From positions 124,001 through 188,000 of the forward strand of contig NZ_PJNI01000002.1 in assembly GCF_002844555.1 (NCBI RefSeq): a DNA stretch of 64,000 bases. The letters run 5' to 3'. The stretch comes from Brumimicrobium salinarum (lineage in GTDB: Bacteria; Bacteroidota; Bacteroidia; Flavobacteriales_D; Crocinitomicaceae). The stretch's first letter is position 1; each line of letters opens with the position of its first letter. Under the pieces are notes generated by a model. That model saw nothing but the letters and a program-made list of their open reading frames with translations. It did not search any database and was not told the DNA's origin. Below are positions 16,982-26,362 of this stretch, one piece after another. A program made the translations under genes and the position numbers.

Positions 16982-17416
16982 TTACTTTTTAGGAGAATCA
17001 TCAGCAGTGTAAAGAAAAAATTGCTTTTCTTGTTCCGAAGGCAAAACACAAAATTTTGAAATTATTTTATAGCGTCTCTTAGCAATTTGGTCATAAATCC
17101 AATCACGTAAAAACAAAGGAACAATTTTACCTATAAAATATAGAATAGGATAGAGGCCTTTTAACTTTTTTGAGATTTGTAACGCTGCTTCAGATTTTTG
17201 ATAAAGTGAACCGTCTTTCAATAAATATAAGGTATTCATTTCAATGACTTCGTCGTGAATGTCCATTATTTTTTTTGCTAAATCAGATTGTAAAGCAATA
17301 AAATAGAAATCTGTTTTCTTTTGTTTTAGAATCAATTGAACTGAAGAACTACAAAATCCGCAATCTCCATCATAGAAGACGATATACTTTAATTTTATAA
17401 TATCTTTAAATTTCAT
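16982..17416 (-). CDS. DCC-family thiol-disulfide oxidoreductase-like protein (DUF393)
   Basis: A 144-residue protein of the DCC family, named for its N-terminal D-x-x-C-x-x-C motif. Here it reads YDGDCGFCSSSV, with Asp16, Cys19 and Cys22. The conserved second half includes SEAALQISKKLKGLYPI and a downstream RDWIYDQIAKRRY segment. It is a thioredoxin-fold family with predicted redox function but no firmly known substrate. It converges on the TlpA-like gene with a 49-bp gap and is a stand-alone gene diverging from elbB. Confidence 0.88.
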   Translation of the reverse strand: MKFKDIIKLKYIVFYDGDCGFCSSSVQLILKQKKTDFYFIALQSDLAKKIMDIHDEVIEMNTLYLLKDGSLYQKSEAALQISKKLKGLYPILYFIGKIVPLFLRDWIYDQIAKRRYKIISKFCVLPSEQEKQFFLYTADDSPKK

Positions 17417-17494
17417 ATAGATTATCCGTTCTTAAACAAATTTAATATTTATATTAGTTAATTGAGAACAAAAAATTGAATCAAAAACGATATT

Positions 17495-18175
17495 ATGAAA
17501 ATTGGAGTTTTATTATCAGGAAATGGAGTATATGATGGTGCTGAAATTCATGAATCTGTATTCACTTTACTAGCAATAGCAGAGGCTGGACATGAGCCTG
17601 TGTGCATTGGAGTTGATAAAGACCAACATCATGTTATTAATCATTTAAACGGTGAGCCTCAAAATGAAACACGTAATATGATGGTTGAAGCTGCTCGTAT
17701 TGCCCGAGGCGAAATTACAGAAATCAATGATATTGCTCCAGCAGATATTGATGCGTTGGTAATACCAGGTGGTTTCGGAAGTGCTAAAAACTTTACCAAT
17801 TGGGCGTTTGAGGGACCTGAAGGAACAATTTTACCTGAAGTTAAATTACTTCTGGTGAATATGATAAATGTAGGGAAACCAATCATTGCATTATGTGTTA
17901 GTCCAGTAGTTGTAGCGAAAGCTTTAGAAGATTCAAATATTAAAACATTTATGACAATTGGATCAGACCAAGCTGCTTCTGATTATGATATCAAAGGATT
18001 TGTGGATGGTTTAACTCAAACAGGGGTTGCAACTACTATGAAATTAGCCAATGAAATTAATGTTGATCGCGTAAACAAAATCGTTACGGCTCCATGTTAT
18101 ATGATGAAGTCAGATTTAATAACTTTGAGAAATAATATCGCAAACGCAATAAACGCTGGAATAGAGCTTGTTTAA
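17495..18175 (+). CDS. elbB: Isoprenoid biosynthesis glyoxalase ElbB
   Basis: A 226-residue member of the DJ-1/PfpI superfamily, ElbB branch. Motifs are GVLLSGNGVYDGAEIHE at the start, the nucleophile-elbow region VIPGGFGSAKN, and the cysteine site ALCVSPVVVAK, where family members typically have CISP. Escherichia coli ElbB has weak glyoxalase activity and was linked to isoprenoid output. The in vivo substrate remains uncertain. Length is normal. The gene is monocistronic and converges on tsaD. Confidence 0.9.
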   Translation: MKIGVLLSGNGVYDGAEIHESVFTLLAIAEAGHEPVCIGVDKDQHHVINHLNGEPQNETRNMMVEAARIARGEITEINDIAPADIDALVIPGGFGSAKNFTNWAFEGPEGTILPEVKLLLVNMINVGKPIIALCVSPVVVAKALEDSNIKTFMTIGSDQAASDYDIKGFVDGLTQTGVATTMKLANEINVDRVNKIVTAPCYMMKSDLITLRNNIANAINAGIELV

Positions 18176-18257
18176 TTGTTTGTAAACTCGTTTATTTATG
18201 ACAAGCGTATTAAAATAAAATGCATGATTGGAGTTTTACCTTAGATTTCCAACATAA

Positions 18258-19286
18258 TTAGGAGGTAAATTTTAATCGTGCATTCGGACTTATATCTTGC
18301 TGGGCAAAATTTCCTTGAAGAAATTGATATCGACCAGCTATAGCAATCATTGCAGCATTGTCAGTACAATATTCAAACTTAGGAATAAAAGTCTTCCAAT
18401 TCCTTTTTTCACCCTCTTCTTCCAAACGATTTCTCAAACCTGCGTTAGCAGAAACTCCACCAGCGATTGCAACTTGATTTATATTATGTAGTTCAACTGC
18501 TTTTATTAATTTGTCAAACAAAATATTGATAATGGTATGTTGTAAACTTGCGCAAATATCATTGAGATTGTTTTTTATAAAATCTACGTCTTTTTTTGTT
18601 TCACGCTGTAAAAACTGAAGAAAGTTTGTTTTTAAGCCACTAAAACTATAGTCAAAATCAGGCATTTTGGGTGTAGTAAATTGATACGCGTTAGGATTTC
18701 CATCTTGTGCATATTTATCAATCAAAGGCCCACCAGGATAGGGAAGTCCCATAAGCTTTGCGGATTTATCAAAAGCTTCTCCTGCGGCATCATCTTTTGT
18801 GGTTCCTATAACTTCCATGTCTAAGTAATCCTTCACTAAAACAATTTGCGTATGACCACCTGAAACCGTTAAACATATAAAAGGAAATTGAGGTTTCTCT
18901 TTTTGTTGGTCGTCTATAAAATGAGCAAGCACATGACCGTGCATGTGATTAACTTCAACCATCGGAATATCAAGTCCTAAAGCCATGGATTTAGCAAATG
19001 AGGTGCCTACAATCAAACTCCCTAACAATCCGGGTCCTCGTGTAAAAGCAATGGCATCTATATCTTTAAGCTTAATTTTAGCATTTTTTATAGCTGTATC
19101 AACGACTGGCAAAATGTTTTGTTGATGTGCACGTGAAGCTAGCTCAGGAACTACACCACCATAGGCTTCGTGTACTTTTTGACCTGCTATTTCATTGCTT
19201 AAAACGGTCTCATTTTTGAGGATAGCAGCAGAGGTGTCATCACATGATGACTCAATACCTAGAATGATTATATCTTTTTTAGCCAA
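18258..19286 (-). CDS. tsaD: tRNA N6-adenosine threonylcarbamoyltransferase
   Basis: TsaD transfers threonylcarbamoyl to A37 of ANN-decoding tRNAs, with TsaB and TsaE. The 342-residue protein shows GIESSCDDTSAAIL, the metal-binding VNHMHGHVLAH (His114 and His118), SGGHTQIVLV, DDAAGEAFDK, and the C-terminal CTDNAAMIA with the third metal ligand. The start codon is TTG at 19284-19286. No ATG or GTG lies just upstream in frame. Its start is 24 bp from the divergent tamB ATG, so the two genes share a very short promoter region. Confidence 0.95.
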   Translation of the reverse strand: MAKKDIIILGIESSCDDTSAAILKNETVLSNEIAGQKVHEAYGGVVPELASRAHQQNILPVVDTAIKNAKIKLKDIDAIAFTRGPGLLGSLIVGTSFAKSMALGLDIPMVEVNHMHGHVLAHFIDDQQKEKPQFPFICLTVSGGHTQIVLVKDYLDMEVIGTTKDDAAGEAFDKSAKLMGLPYPGGPLIDKYAQDGNPNAYQFTTPKMPDFDYSFSGLKTNFLQFLQRETKKDVDFIKNNLNDICASLQHTIINILFDKLIKAVELHNINQVAIAGGVSANAGLRNRLEEEGEKRNWKTFIPKFEYCTDNAAMIAIAGRYQFLQGNFAQQDISPNARLKFTS

Positions 19287-19293
19287 CTTTGAA

Positions 19294-19301
19294 TATCTTT
19301 G
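19294..19301 (+). promoter_or_regulatory. -7 promoter element of tamB
   Basis: TATCTTTG is an exact match to TAnnTTTG. It ends 9 nt before the ATG at 19311 and overlaps an alternative in-frame TTG at 19299, so the TTG is unlikely to be the start. It lies in the 24-bp gap between divergent tsaD and tamB. Confidence 0.5.
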
Positions 19302-19310
19302 TTTGAACGA

Positions 19311-22300
19311 ATGACAAAATTACTGAAAATACTGGGGAATATTGTTTTATTTCTAGTGGAGATTGTACTGATCTGCATTATTGTTTTCGCATTTCTTATT
19401 CGTACCTCAAACTTTCAAACCTATCTTGCTCATAAGGGAGCTGAATTTTTAACCGAAAAGCTAGATACCAAAGTGAGTATTGGTAGAGTAGATGTGGCAT
19501 TTATTGACCAAGTATACTTTGATCAACTGTATATCGAAGATCAACAACAAGACACCTTGTTTTACATTAACGAATTTAGAGTTAATTACAACTTGAGCGG
19601 TGCGATGTTACTGAATTTCAATATTGAAAAAGTTCGATTGAAAAAAGCAAAAATTGCCCTTCGCAGAAGAAAAGATGCAGAAGACTTAAACTTGCAATTT
19701 ATTATTGATGCATTTAAACCTGAAGATGCCAAAGACGAACCTTTAGACTTTGCGTTTAACATCAAAAAAGTAGAACTTATTAATTCTCATTTTATTTTTG
19801 ATGATGAAAATGCTCAATATGTTAATCATGGTGTCGATTTTAAGCACATTGACGCTAAACACATAAACCTTACTGCGTATGATGTTTTAATTTATCCAGA
19901 TAAGTATATAGCAGATATTCAGGAGTTTAATTTCCAAGAAAAGAGTGGTTTTGAATTAACCGGTTTAACAACACGTGCTTTATTTGGACCGAAAGGTTTA
20001 AGAATGGCAGAAACGGAATTGAAAACTAGACGCTCTCATTTAAAGGTAAATTCTTTCGCTTTAAAAACACGAGATTTATCTTCATTTTCACATTTTGTTG
20101 ATTCAGTGGGATTAGAAAGTGATTTTAAAACCTCTGAGGTAGCATTAAACGAAGTTGCACTTTTTGCTCCTCAATTAAAAGGGATGAATGAAGTGGTTAC
20201 GTTAGCAGGTAATTCAAAAAATGCAGTAAACGATTTATTATTAAACGATATTTCAATAGCCTTTGGTAAAGGAACTAAAATCAAGGGAGATTTTTCCTTA
20301 CCAAACTTTACACAACTTTCTCGTGCTAATATAAAACAACAATTAGACTACCTATCCGTTAATGTGTCGGATATTAAGCAGTTTAGATTACCTGATTCTG
20401 CACCGCAAAAATATATTTCCTGGCCAGAGGTGCTTGATGAACTTCGCTTTTTTGAAATTAATGATATCGCTGTTGATGGGAATGTCAACGATTTAAACTT
20501 TGATATCGAAGATCTAAATACAAACCTGGGCTCATTTCAATTCCAAGATGCGTTTAGGGTTTTGTCAGATACTAATTATCAAACTTTTACTATACTTCCA
20601 AAAAATAATAATCAAAGTCAGGTACAGGTTTCTGCTTTATCATTGTCTGCTATTGTGAAAGATAAAAATTATGGAAAACTAAATGGACTTTTTGGACTCA
20701 ATACTGCTATTATAACATCAGATAAGATTCAAATTAAAGGAGTTGAAGGAACTTTAACGAACACCGAGCTTTACGATTATTCTTATGACTATATTATTTT
20801 AGATGGGTTTGATTATACTTTGAACAATAATCTTGTCACAACTCAAAATAGCATTCAAGGTAAAATGTACGTTCGAGATGAAAACTTTGACTTATCTTTT
20901 GATGGCTTATTTAGCATGGGAAATGACTTAAAAATAAAGGCCGATATAGATTTAGAATGTGCTCGATTGGATCAGCTTAATAGTGCGTTTGAAAACATGG
21001 GTGAATTGAGTTCTTTTATAAAAATTGATGCAGCGGGGAGTGATTTTAATGACTTTAAGGGAGATTTATTCATTGATTCCTTATATTATGAGGAAGATAC
21101 TGCTTCGTTTTCAACAACTAATTTTAACGGATTTGTAGAACGACGTACTGATAAAGATAGTATTGCTATACAATCTGATTTTGTAGCAGTAGACATTAAT
21201 GGATTAATTGATTATTCAAAAGTCGGGCGTAACATTCGAGCGCAAATTGGTCAATTATTTCCTGCCATGAATGTAGGAATTGAAGAAATGGTGAGCGATG
21301 ATCATTCTAAATTTGATTATGATATTAAAATTAAACGTATAAATCCTATTTTAAATGTATTGTATCCAGTTGTTCAAGTGGCTGATCAAACATTTATTAA
21401 TGGATATTATAATGGAAATACAAATGCGTTGGGAGTAAATTTATCTTCTGATTATGTAGCGTATGATAACATTAGACTGAGTCAAATTGATGCGATGCAA
21501 GAAATTTCTAATCAGGAATTGTTGGCATTAATAGATGTTAATAAAATGTATTTAAACGACTCATTAACTGTTCAAAATATTCACTTTACGGGGCTGGCAG
21601 CCGATGGTGGATTAGATTCTCAATTATTATTTGAGGATCAATCTGAATCAAGCTCAAATGTAGAATGGTTCACTAATTTACAAGAGAAATCAGCTTTTGA
21701 AATTAAAGTTTTCCCATCTTATATTACGTTAAATGGCCATCAATGGAATTTAAAAAATCATGCAGAGCTTTCTTACATTGACGAATGTTTGATTGTAGAA
21801 GGCTTAAAGTTAGAACATGAAGATCAATACGTTTCTGCGAATGGTCATTTGTCAAGTTCTATGTACGATAAAATGTACCTAGATGTCATGGATTTAGACT
21901 TGAAGGAATTAGGCGATATCTTAGGTCCTGACAATGTGCTTTCGGGAACGATGAATGTTTCAGGATATGTTACAACACCTGTTTCAAATTTACAGTTTTT
22001 TGGGGAAGCCATTATTGATGAATTTAAAATAAATGAAACAAAAGTTGGAAACTTGAGTTTTGGAGCAGATTACACTTCAAACAACGAAAAAGTTAATCTT
22101 TTTGGTGATATTTTATACGGAAGTAAGCAAACTTTTCAATTTAAAGGAGATTATTACTTGTCAGAACGGTCTCAAGCATTAGGAAATCTAGATTTCACTA
22201 TGATTTTTAATAAAACCGATATTTCTGTTGTTAATGAGTTTTTAGATCCAGACGTAATTAGTGATTTACGTGGAAATTTGAATGGGGAGTTAAAGCTTAT

Positions 22301-23945
22301 TGGAACGTTTAAAGAACCAGTAATGACAGGTAAAGTAGATTTCAACGATGGAATGATTAACTTGGCCATTCTCGGCTCTAACATGTTTTTTGAAGGAGAA
22401 ATAGAGTCTGTAAAAGATGGTGTCTATATCAATCAAATGCCGGTGAAAGATGTGGAAGGAAATACTGGTTTTTTAACAGGATCTTTGTTCCATGACAATT
22501 TTTCCAATTTTTACTTTGAGCTTATTGCCAATTTAGAAGAACATCCTGTTAAACGTTTGGCTACAGATCCATCTAAACCCTTTCCTGTTGATCGTTTTAA
22601 AGTCATGAATACAAGTTATGATATTGAAAATCCTTATTATGGAGAAGCTTACATTACAGGGATTGCTAATATTTCAGGATATGCCGATAATCTTTCAATT
22701 ATTGTAAATGCAAAAACTAAAAGAGGGACTAAAATTGTTTTTCCAATGTACGGACCAACTACAATTACAGAAGACGGTTTTATTTCCTTTAAAAAGGATA
22801 GCAGCATGGTCGCAGAAAGTGAAAAACGTGTCGATCTAACTGGAGTGGATTTACAATTGAATTTCGATGTTACTGACGAAGCTCAGGTAAAATTAATTTT
22901 TGACGAAAAAGTAGGTGATGAAATTTCAGCCCGAGGTAAAGGTGATTTAAGTCTCACAGTTGATCAATTCAATGACTTAGCTATGGATGGAACTTATAGG
23001 GTTTCAGATGGAGTTTATAACTTTGTTTTGGGGCCTTATAAACAAAACTTTAACATTTCTCCAGGAGGTACTGTTCAATGGGCAGGAGATCCTTATGAAG
23101 CAATATTAAATATTGATGCTTATTATCGCACCATGGCTAATCTTTCGGTGGTTATGCCAGATGTTGTCAATAGTCAATCCTCTAATAATGAAGAGATATT
23201 TTCACATTTGAATATCACTGGAAACATGATGTCTCCCGAAATAGCTTTTGATTTGGAAGCACCTAAAGCCTCGGAATCAGGTAAAGCTATAATTTCACGA
23301 ATTCGAAGTGACCAAGATGAGTTGAACAAACAATTTTTCTCCATTTTAATTTCTAAATCATTTATACCTTTATCTGGTCAAGGTGGCGGATCTGGAGCAG
23401 CCGGAGGTGGAGCGTTTTTGGATTTGGCAACTACACAAATTAATAACATTTTAAATAAAATGACAGAAGGATATCAAATGAATGTAAATTTAGAAAATGA
23501 TGAATTTTCTGGCCAATTTTCAGGTGAGTTTGGTGTTTCAAAAGCATTTTTGGATGATCGATTATTAGTTTCAGGTTCTTTTGGTGTAGGAACAACGCGT
23601 GGAGAGAACGGTACTTCAGATGAACTCCCTTCTCAAAATCAATTTATTGGGGACGTTAAGGTTGAATACCTACTCAATGAACAAGGAACATTTAGAATGA
23701 ATGTTTTTAATGAATCTAATAACACAACTGTATTACAAAATGAAGCAAAAGGTCAATTTACCCAAGGTTTAGGGGTGAGTTATAAAGAAGATTTTCATAC
23801 ATTAGAGGATTTTAAACTCTTTCAGTTCTTTGCTAATATTTTTAGAAAAAGAGACGAATGGGTAGATGTACAAGAACAAAAAAATAATAAAGTTCCAATT
23901 CCTGCAGAGTATAGGGATGGAAAAGCTATAAAAAACGAAGAATGA
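19311..23945 (+). CDS. tamB: TamB/AsmA-like inner-membrane translocation and assembly protein
   Basis: A 1544-residue protein with a single N-terminal helix (about residues 7-32, ending IRTSNFQT), then AsmA-like sequence, long repeated beta-strand stretches, and the C-terminal TamB/DUF490 domain (about 1080-1460), recognisable by NDGMINLAILGSNMFFEG, PVDRFKVMNTSYDIENPY and the closing VSKAFLDDRLLVSGSFGVG. Such proteins span the periplasm as a hydrophobic groove and are linked to outer-membrane protein assembly or lipid transport. The end overlaps accC by 4 nt (ATGA). No tamA/BamA-type gene is in the window. The symbol is given by family, since Bacteroidota TamB is very divergent. Confidence 0.88.
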   Translation: MTKLLKILGNIVLFLVEIVLICIIVFAFLIRTSNFQTYLAHKGAEFLTEKLDTKVSIGRVDVAFIDQVYFDQLYIEDQQQDTLFYINEFRVNYNLSGAMLLNFNIEKVRLKKAKIALRRRKDAEDLNLQFIIDAFKPEDAKDEPLDFAFNIKKVELINSHFIFDDENAQYVNHGVDFKHIDAKHINLTAYDVLIYPDKYIADIQEFNFQEKSGFELTGLTTRALFGPKGLRMAETELKTRRSHLKVNSFALKTRDLSSFSHFVDSVGLESDFKTSEVALNEVALFAPQLKGMNEVVTLAGNSKNAVNDLLLNDISIAFGKGTKIKGDFSLPNFTQLSRANIKQQLDYLSVNVSDIKQFRLPDSAPQKYISWPEVLDELRFFEINDIAVDGNVNDLNFDIEDLNTNLGSFQFQDAFRVLSDTNYQTFTILPKNNNQSQVQVSALSLSAIVKDKNYGKLNGLFGLNTAIITSDKIQIKGVEGTLTNTELYDYSYDYIILDGFDYTLNNNLVTTQNSIQGKMYVRDENFDLSFDGLFSMGNDLKIKADIDLECARLDQLNSAFENMGELSSFIKIDAAGSDFNDFKGDLFIDSLYYEEDTASFSTTNFNGFVERRTDKDSIAIQSDFVAVDINGLIDYSKVGRNIRAQIGQLFPAMNVGIEEMVSDDHSKFDYDIKIKRINPILNVLYPVVQVADQTFINGYYNGNTNALGVNLSSDYVAYDNIRLSQIDAMQEISNQELLALIDVNKMYLNDSLTVQNIHFTGLAADGGLDSQLLFEDQSESSSNVEWFTNLQEKSAFEIKVFPSYITLNGHQWNLKNHAELSYIDECLIVEGLKLEHEDQYVSANGHLSSSMYDKMYLDVMDLDLKELGDILGPDNVLSGTMNVSGYVTTPVSNLQFFGEAIIDEFKINETKVGNLSFGADYTSNNEKVNLFGDILYGSKQTFQFKGDYYLSERSQALGNLDFTMIFNKTDISVVNEFLDPDVISDLRGNLNGELKLIGTFKEPVMTGKVDFNDGMINLAILGSNMFFEGEIESVKDGVYINQMPVKDVEGNTGFLTGSLFHDNFSNFYFELIANLEEHPVKRLATDPSKPFPVDRFKVMNTSYDIENPYYGEAYITGIANISGYADNLSIIVNAKTKRGTKIVFPMYGPTTITEDGFISFKKDSSMVAESEKRVDLTGVDLQLNFDVTDEAQVKLIFDEKVGDEISARGKGDLSLTVDQFNDLAMDGTYRVSDGVYNFVLGPYKQNFNISPGGTVQWAGDPYEAILNIDAYYRTMANLSVVMPDVVNSQSSNNEEIFSHLNITGNMMSPEIAFDLEAPKASESGKAIISRIRSDQDELNKQFFSILISKSFIPLSGQGGGSGAAGGGAFLDLATTQINNILNKMTEGYQMNVNLENDEFSGQFSGEFGVSKAFLDDRLLVSGSFGVGTTRGENGTSDELPSQNQFIGDVKVEYLLNEQGTFRMNVFNESNNTTVLQNEAKGQFTQGLGVSYKEDFHTLEDFKLFQFFANIFRKRDEWVDVQEQKNNKVPIPAEYRDGKAIKNEE

Positions 23946-25402
23946 AGAAAGTTTTAATTGCCAACCGAGGAGAAATTGCTAGACGTGTTATACGCACGCT
24001 TAAGAAAATGAATATTCAATCTGTGGCTGTTTATTCAGAGGCAGATAAAAATGCACCCTTTGTGCATGAAGCAGATGAAGCTGTTTTGATAGGACCGGCA
24101 CCATCAGCTGAAAGTTATCTAGTCCAGGATAAAATTATTGAAGTCGCACAAGCATTAAATGTAAATGGAATTCATCCTGGATATGGATTTTTGTCAGAAA
24201 ATGCTTCATTTGCAGAAAGACTTAAAAAAGAAGGGATTACCTTAATCGGTCCTTCAGCTGAAGCAATGCAGCTAATGGGGGATAAGTTAAGCGCCAAACA
24301 GGCTGTAAAAAAATACGATGTTCCTTTAGTTCCAGGAATTGATAAAGCAGTAGTTGATTTCAATGAAGCAAAAGAAATTGCTGTTCAAATCGGATTTCCT
24401 GTTCTAATTAAAGCTTCTGCAGGAGGTGGTGGAAAAGGAATGCGCTTGGTAGAACGGGAGGAAGATATGAAAGAACAAATGGAGTTGGCACAATCGGAAG
24501 CACGATCTTCATTTGGAGATGATGCTGTTTTTGTTGAGAAGTTTGTAACAAAGCCACGGCACATCGAAATTCAAATTTTCGCAGATAATCATGGAAATGT
24601 AATTCACTTGCATGAACGTGAGTGTAGCATTCAAAGAAGACATCAAAAGGTGATAGAAGAGGCGCCAAGTGCAATTTTAACACCAGCCTTGAGAAAGGAA
24701 ATGGGGGAAGCCGCCTGTAATGTCGCAAAGGCTTGTAACTACTCTGGTGCAGGAACAGTAGAGTTTCTCTTGGATGCTGATTTGAATTTTTATTTTTTAG
24801 AAATGAACACAAGATTGCAGGTTGAGCATCCTGTAACTGAGGAAATAACTGGTTTGGATTTGGTGGAAATGCAAATTAAAGTTGCTCAAAATGAAAAGTT
24901 ATCGATACAACAAAGCGACGTTCAATTAAACGGTCATGCGATGGAGGTGCGTGTTTATGCAGAAGATGCATTGAATAATTTTATGCCCGATATTGGTAGA
25001 TTAAAACGCTATCAAAAACCAGTAGCTGATTACATTAGAATTGACGATGCGTTTGAAGAAGGTATGGAAATTCCAATTTATTATGATCCCATGATTGCGA
25101 AATTGGTTACTTGGGGAGATACACGTGAGAAATCTATCGAACGAATGATTGATGCAATTGATCACTATGAAATTTCTGGGTTGCGTACAACTTTAGACTT
25201 TGGAAAATATGTGATGAAGCATCCAGCTTTTAGATCTGGAGATTTTGATACAAACTTTGTGAAACACCATTTTGCTGATCCGAAAATCATGCATACTGCT
25301 CAAGAGGAAGAAAAAAGAGCACTTGAAGCATCAATTGATCAAATTTGGAACGATGTTATTGAAAGACAAAACGCTGAAGTAAAGTCAGAAATGATGAATT
25401 AG
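23942..25402 (+). CDS. accC: Biotin carboxylase subunit of an acyl-CoA carboxylase
   Basis: A 486-residue biotin carboxylase that charges biotin on a carrier protein using bicarbonate and ATP. It has KVLIANRGEIARRVIRTL at the start, HPGYGFLSENA, the ATP-grasp glycine loop GGGGKGMR (about 161-168), ERECSIQRRHQKVIEEAPS, and the catalytic EMNTRLQVEHPVTE. It ends soon after the carboxylase C-domain and has no fused biotin-carrier domain. No accB or carboxyltransferase is nearby. A methylmalonyl-CoA mutase operon 2 kb on suggests it may serve propionyl-CoA carboxylase rather than fatty-acid synthesis. That is inference. Translation is coupled to tamB through an ATGA overlap. Confidence 0.92.
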   Translation: MKKVLIANRGEIARRVIRTLKKMNIQSVAVYSEADKNAPFVHEADEAVLIGPAPSAESYLVQDKIIEVAQALNVNGIHPGYGFLSENASFAERLKKEGITLIGPSAEAMQLMGDKLSAKQAVKKYDVPLVPGIDKAVVDFNEAKEIAVQIGFPVLIKASAGGGGKGMRLVEREEDMKEQMELAQSEARSSFGDDAVFVEKFVTKPRHIEIQIFADNHGNVIHLHERECSIQRRHQKVIEEAPSAILTPALRKEMGEAACNVAKACNYSGAGTVEFLLDADLNFYFLEMNTRLQVEHPVTEEITGLDLVEMQIKVAQNEKLSIQQSDVQLNGHAMEVRVYAEDALNNFMPDIGRLKRYQKPVADYIRIDDAFEEGMEIPIYYDPMIAKLVTWGDTREKSIERMIDAIDHYEISGLRTTLDFGKYVMKHPAFRSGDFDTNFVKHHFADPKIMHTAQEEEKRALEASIDQIWNDVIERQNAEVKSEMMN

Positions 25403-25444
25403 AATTATAACCGGCCGAAAGTTTTACCTTTAAATAAACGCAAT

Positions 25445-25482
25445 AAAAAAGAGGTTGTAGTCAAACTACAACCTCTTTTTTT
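25445..25482. terminator. Bidirectional intrinsic terminator
   Basis: A perfect 10-bp stem (gaggttgtag at 25451-25460, ctacaacctc at 25466-25475) is flanked by six A on the left and seven T on the right, so it works on both strands. It separates the convergent accC and the exported TPR-like gene. Confidence 0.9.
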
Positions 25483-25516
25483 GTTGAATTCTTTTAGAAT
25501 ATAAAATACGCTATAT

Positions 25517-26236
25517 TTAGTTAACAATTTCATCATAATACATGCTCCACGTTTCATTTTCTTCAAAGTAAGGTGCGCCAATGTTCATGATTTCTTGTGC
25601 CTTTTCAGTTTGACGGTCCTCTTTTAAGGCTAAAGCCGATTGGTATAAACCAAGCATGAAAATTTTCTTATCAGGCTTAGACCAACTAGTGATTTCAGCA
25701 TCTTTCAATAATTTATCGCCATCTTTCCATTTGTTATTAGCTGTAGATTTGTCTCCTCTACGGTACCTTAAAGCACCCTCTAAATAATACACAGGAGCAT
25801 AATCTCGTCCAAATTTATATAGTCTCATCGTCCATCCAAATGCACGTCTATATTCTTCATTTTCGGTTTCATTTTGAATGATTTCAAGCAATGACATCTT
25901 TAATTCTGAAACGAACTCAGCATATTTTTCTGCCACACTTCCGTCTTTGTCATACCTCAACATTTTCCCGATAGAGGTGAAAGCATCTTTATAAGCATTT
26001 TTGAAAGCATCGTCTCTATCAGCTCTAAATGAAATTTTGTAGAGTCCGTAAGAAAGATAGTAGTAAGGAACAGGATCTTTTTTTGTAGAGTTTTTGAGGG
26101 TATATTTTTCTGCTTTTTTGATTAGCTTCTCCCAATCACCATCCGCTTTTATTATCAAAAGGTCTTCATAAGTACCTTGCGCCAATAAACTCGTTGATAA
26201 AAATAAGGTTGTACATAATAGAAATAACGTTCTCAT
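25517..26236 (-). CDS. Exported TPR-like protein
   Basis: A 239-residue protein with a signal peptide (hydrophobic to LLAQ at about 20). The rest is helical. It has alternating tyrosine/alanine-rich helices, such as PYYYLSYGLYKI and APVYYLEGALRYRRGDKSTA, which resemble tetratricopeptide repeats. It probably acts as a periplasmic scaffold, but no partner can be named. It is preceded by an 18-bp palindrome at 26316-26333 and lies downstream of the AI-2E-type permease on the same strand. Confidence 0.75.
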   Translation of the reverse strand: MRTLFLLCTTLFLSTSLLAQGTYEDLLIIKADGDWEKLIKKAEKYTLKNSTKKDPVPYYYLSYGLYKISFRADRDDAFKNAYKDAFTSIGKMLRYDKDGSVAEKYAEFVSELKMSLLEIIQNETENEEYRRAFGWTMRLYKFGRDYAPVYYLEGALRYRRGDKSTANNKWKDGDKLLKDAEITSWSKPDKKIFMLGLYQSALALKEDRQTEKAQEIMNIGAPYFEENETWSMYYDEIVN

Positions 26237-26315
26237 TGTTTAATTTTTTTTTGATTTTATAGTTTAAATTCAATAACTATGCCTAAAACAATAATTGAAT
26301 GTAATTATTAATGCC

Positions 26316-26333
26316 TAATAATACGTATTATTA
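26316..26333. promoter_or_regulatory. Perfect 18-bp palindrome, possible operator
   Basis: taataatacgtattatta is a perfect palindrome centred at 26324/26325. It lies in the 126-bp gap upstream of the TPR-like gene. Such symmetric AT-rich sites often bind dimeric regulators, but chance occurrence in AT-rich DNA is possible. No regulator gene is adjacent. Confidence 0.35.
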
Positions 26334-26362
26334 TATAGAATGGATACGAAAAACTGAAGAAA

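Noticed and set aside
24408-24812. A 134-codon frame antisense to accC
   Set aside because: It lies wholly within a well-conserved biotin carboxylase gene and its protein has no plausible composition or motif.
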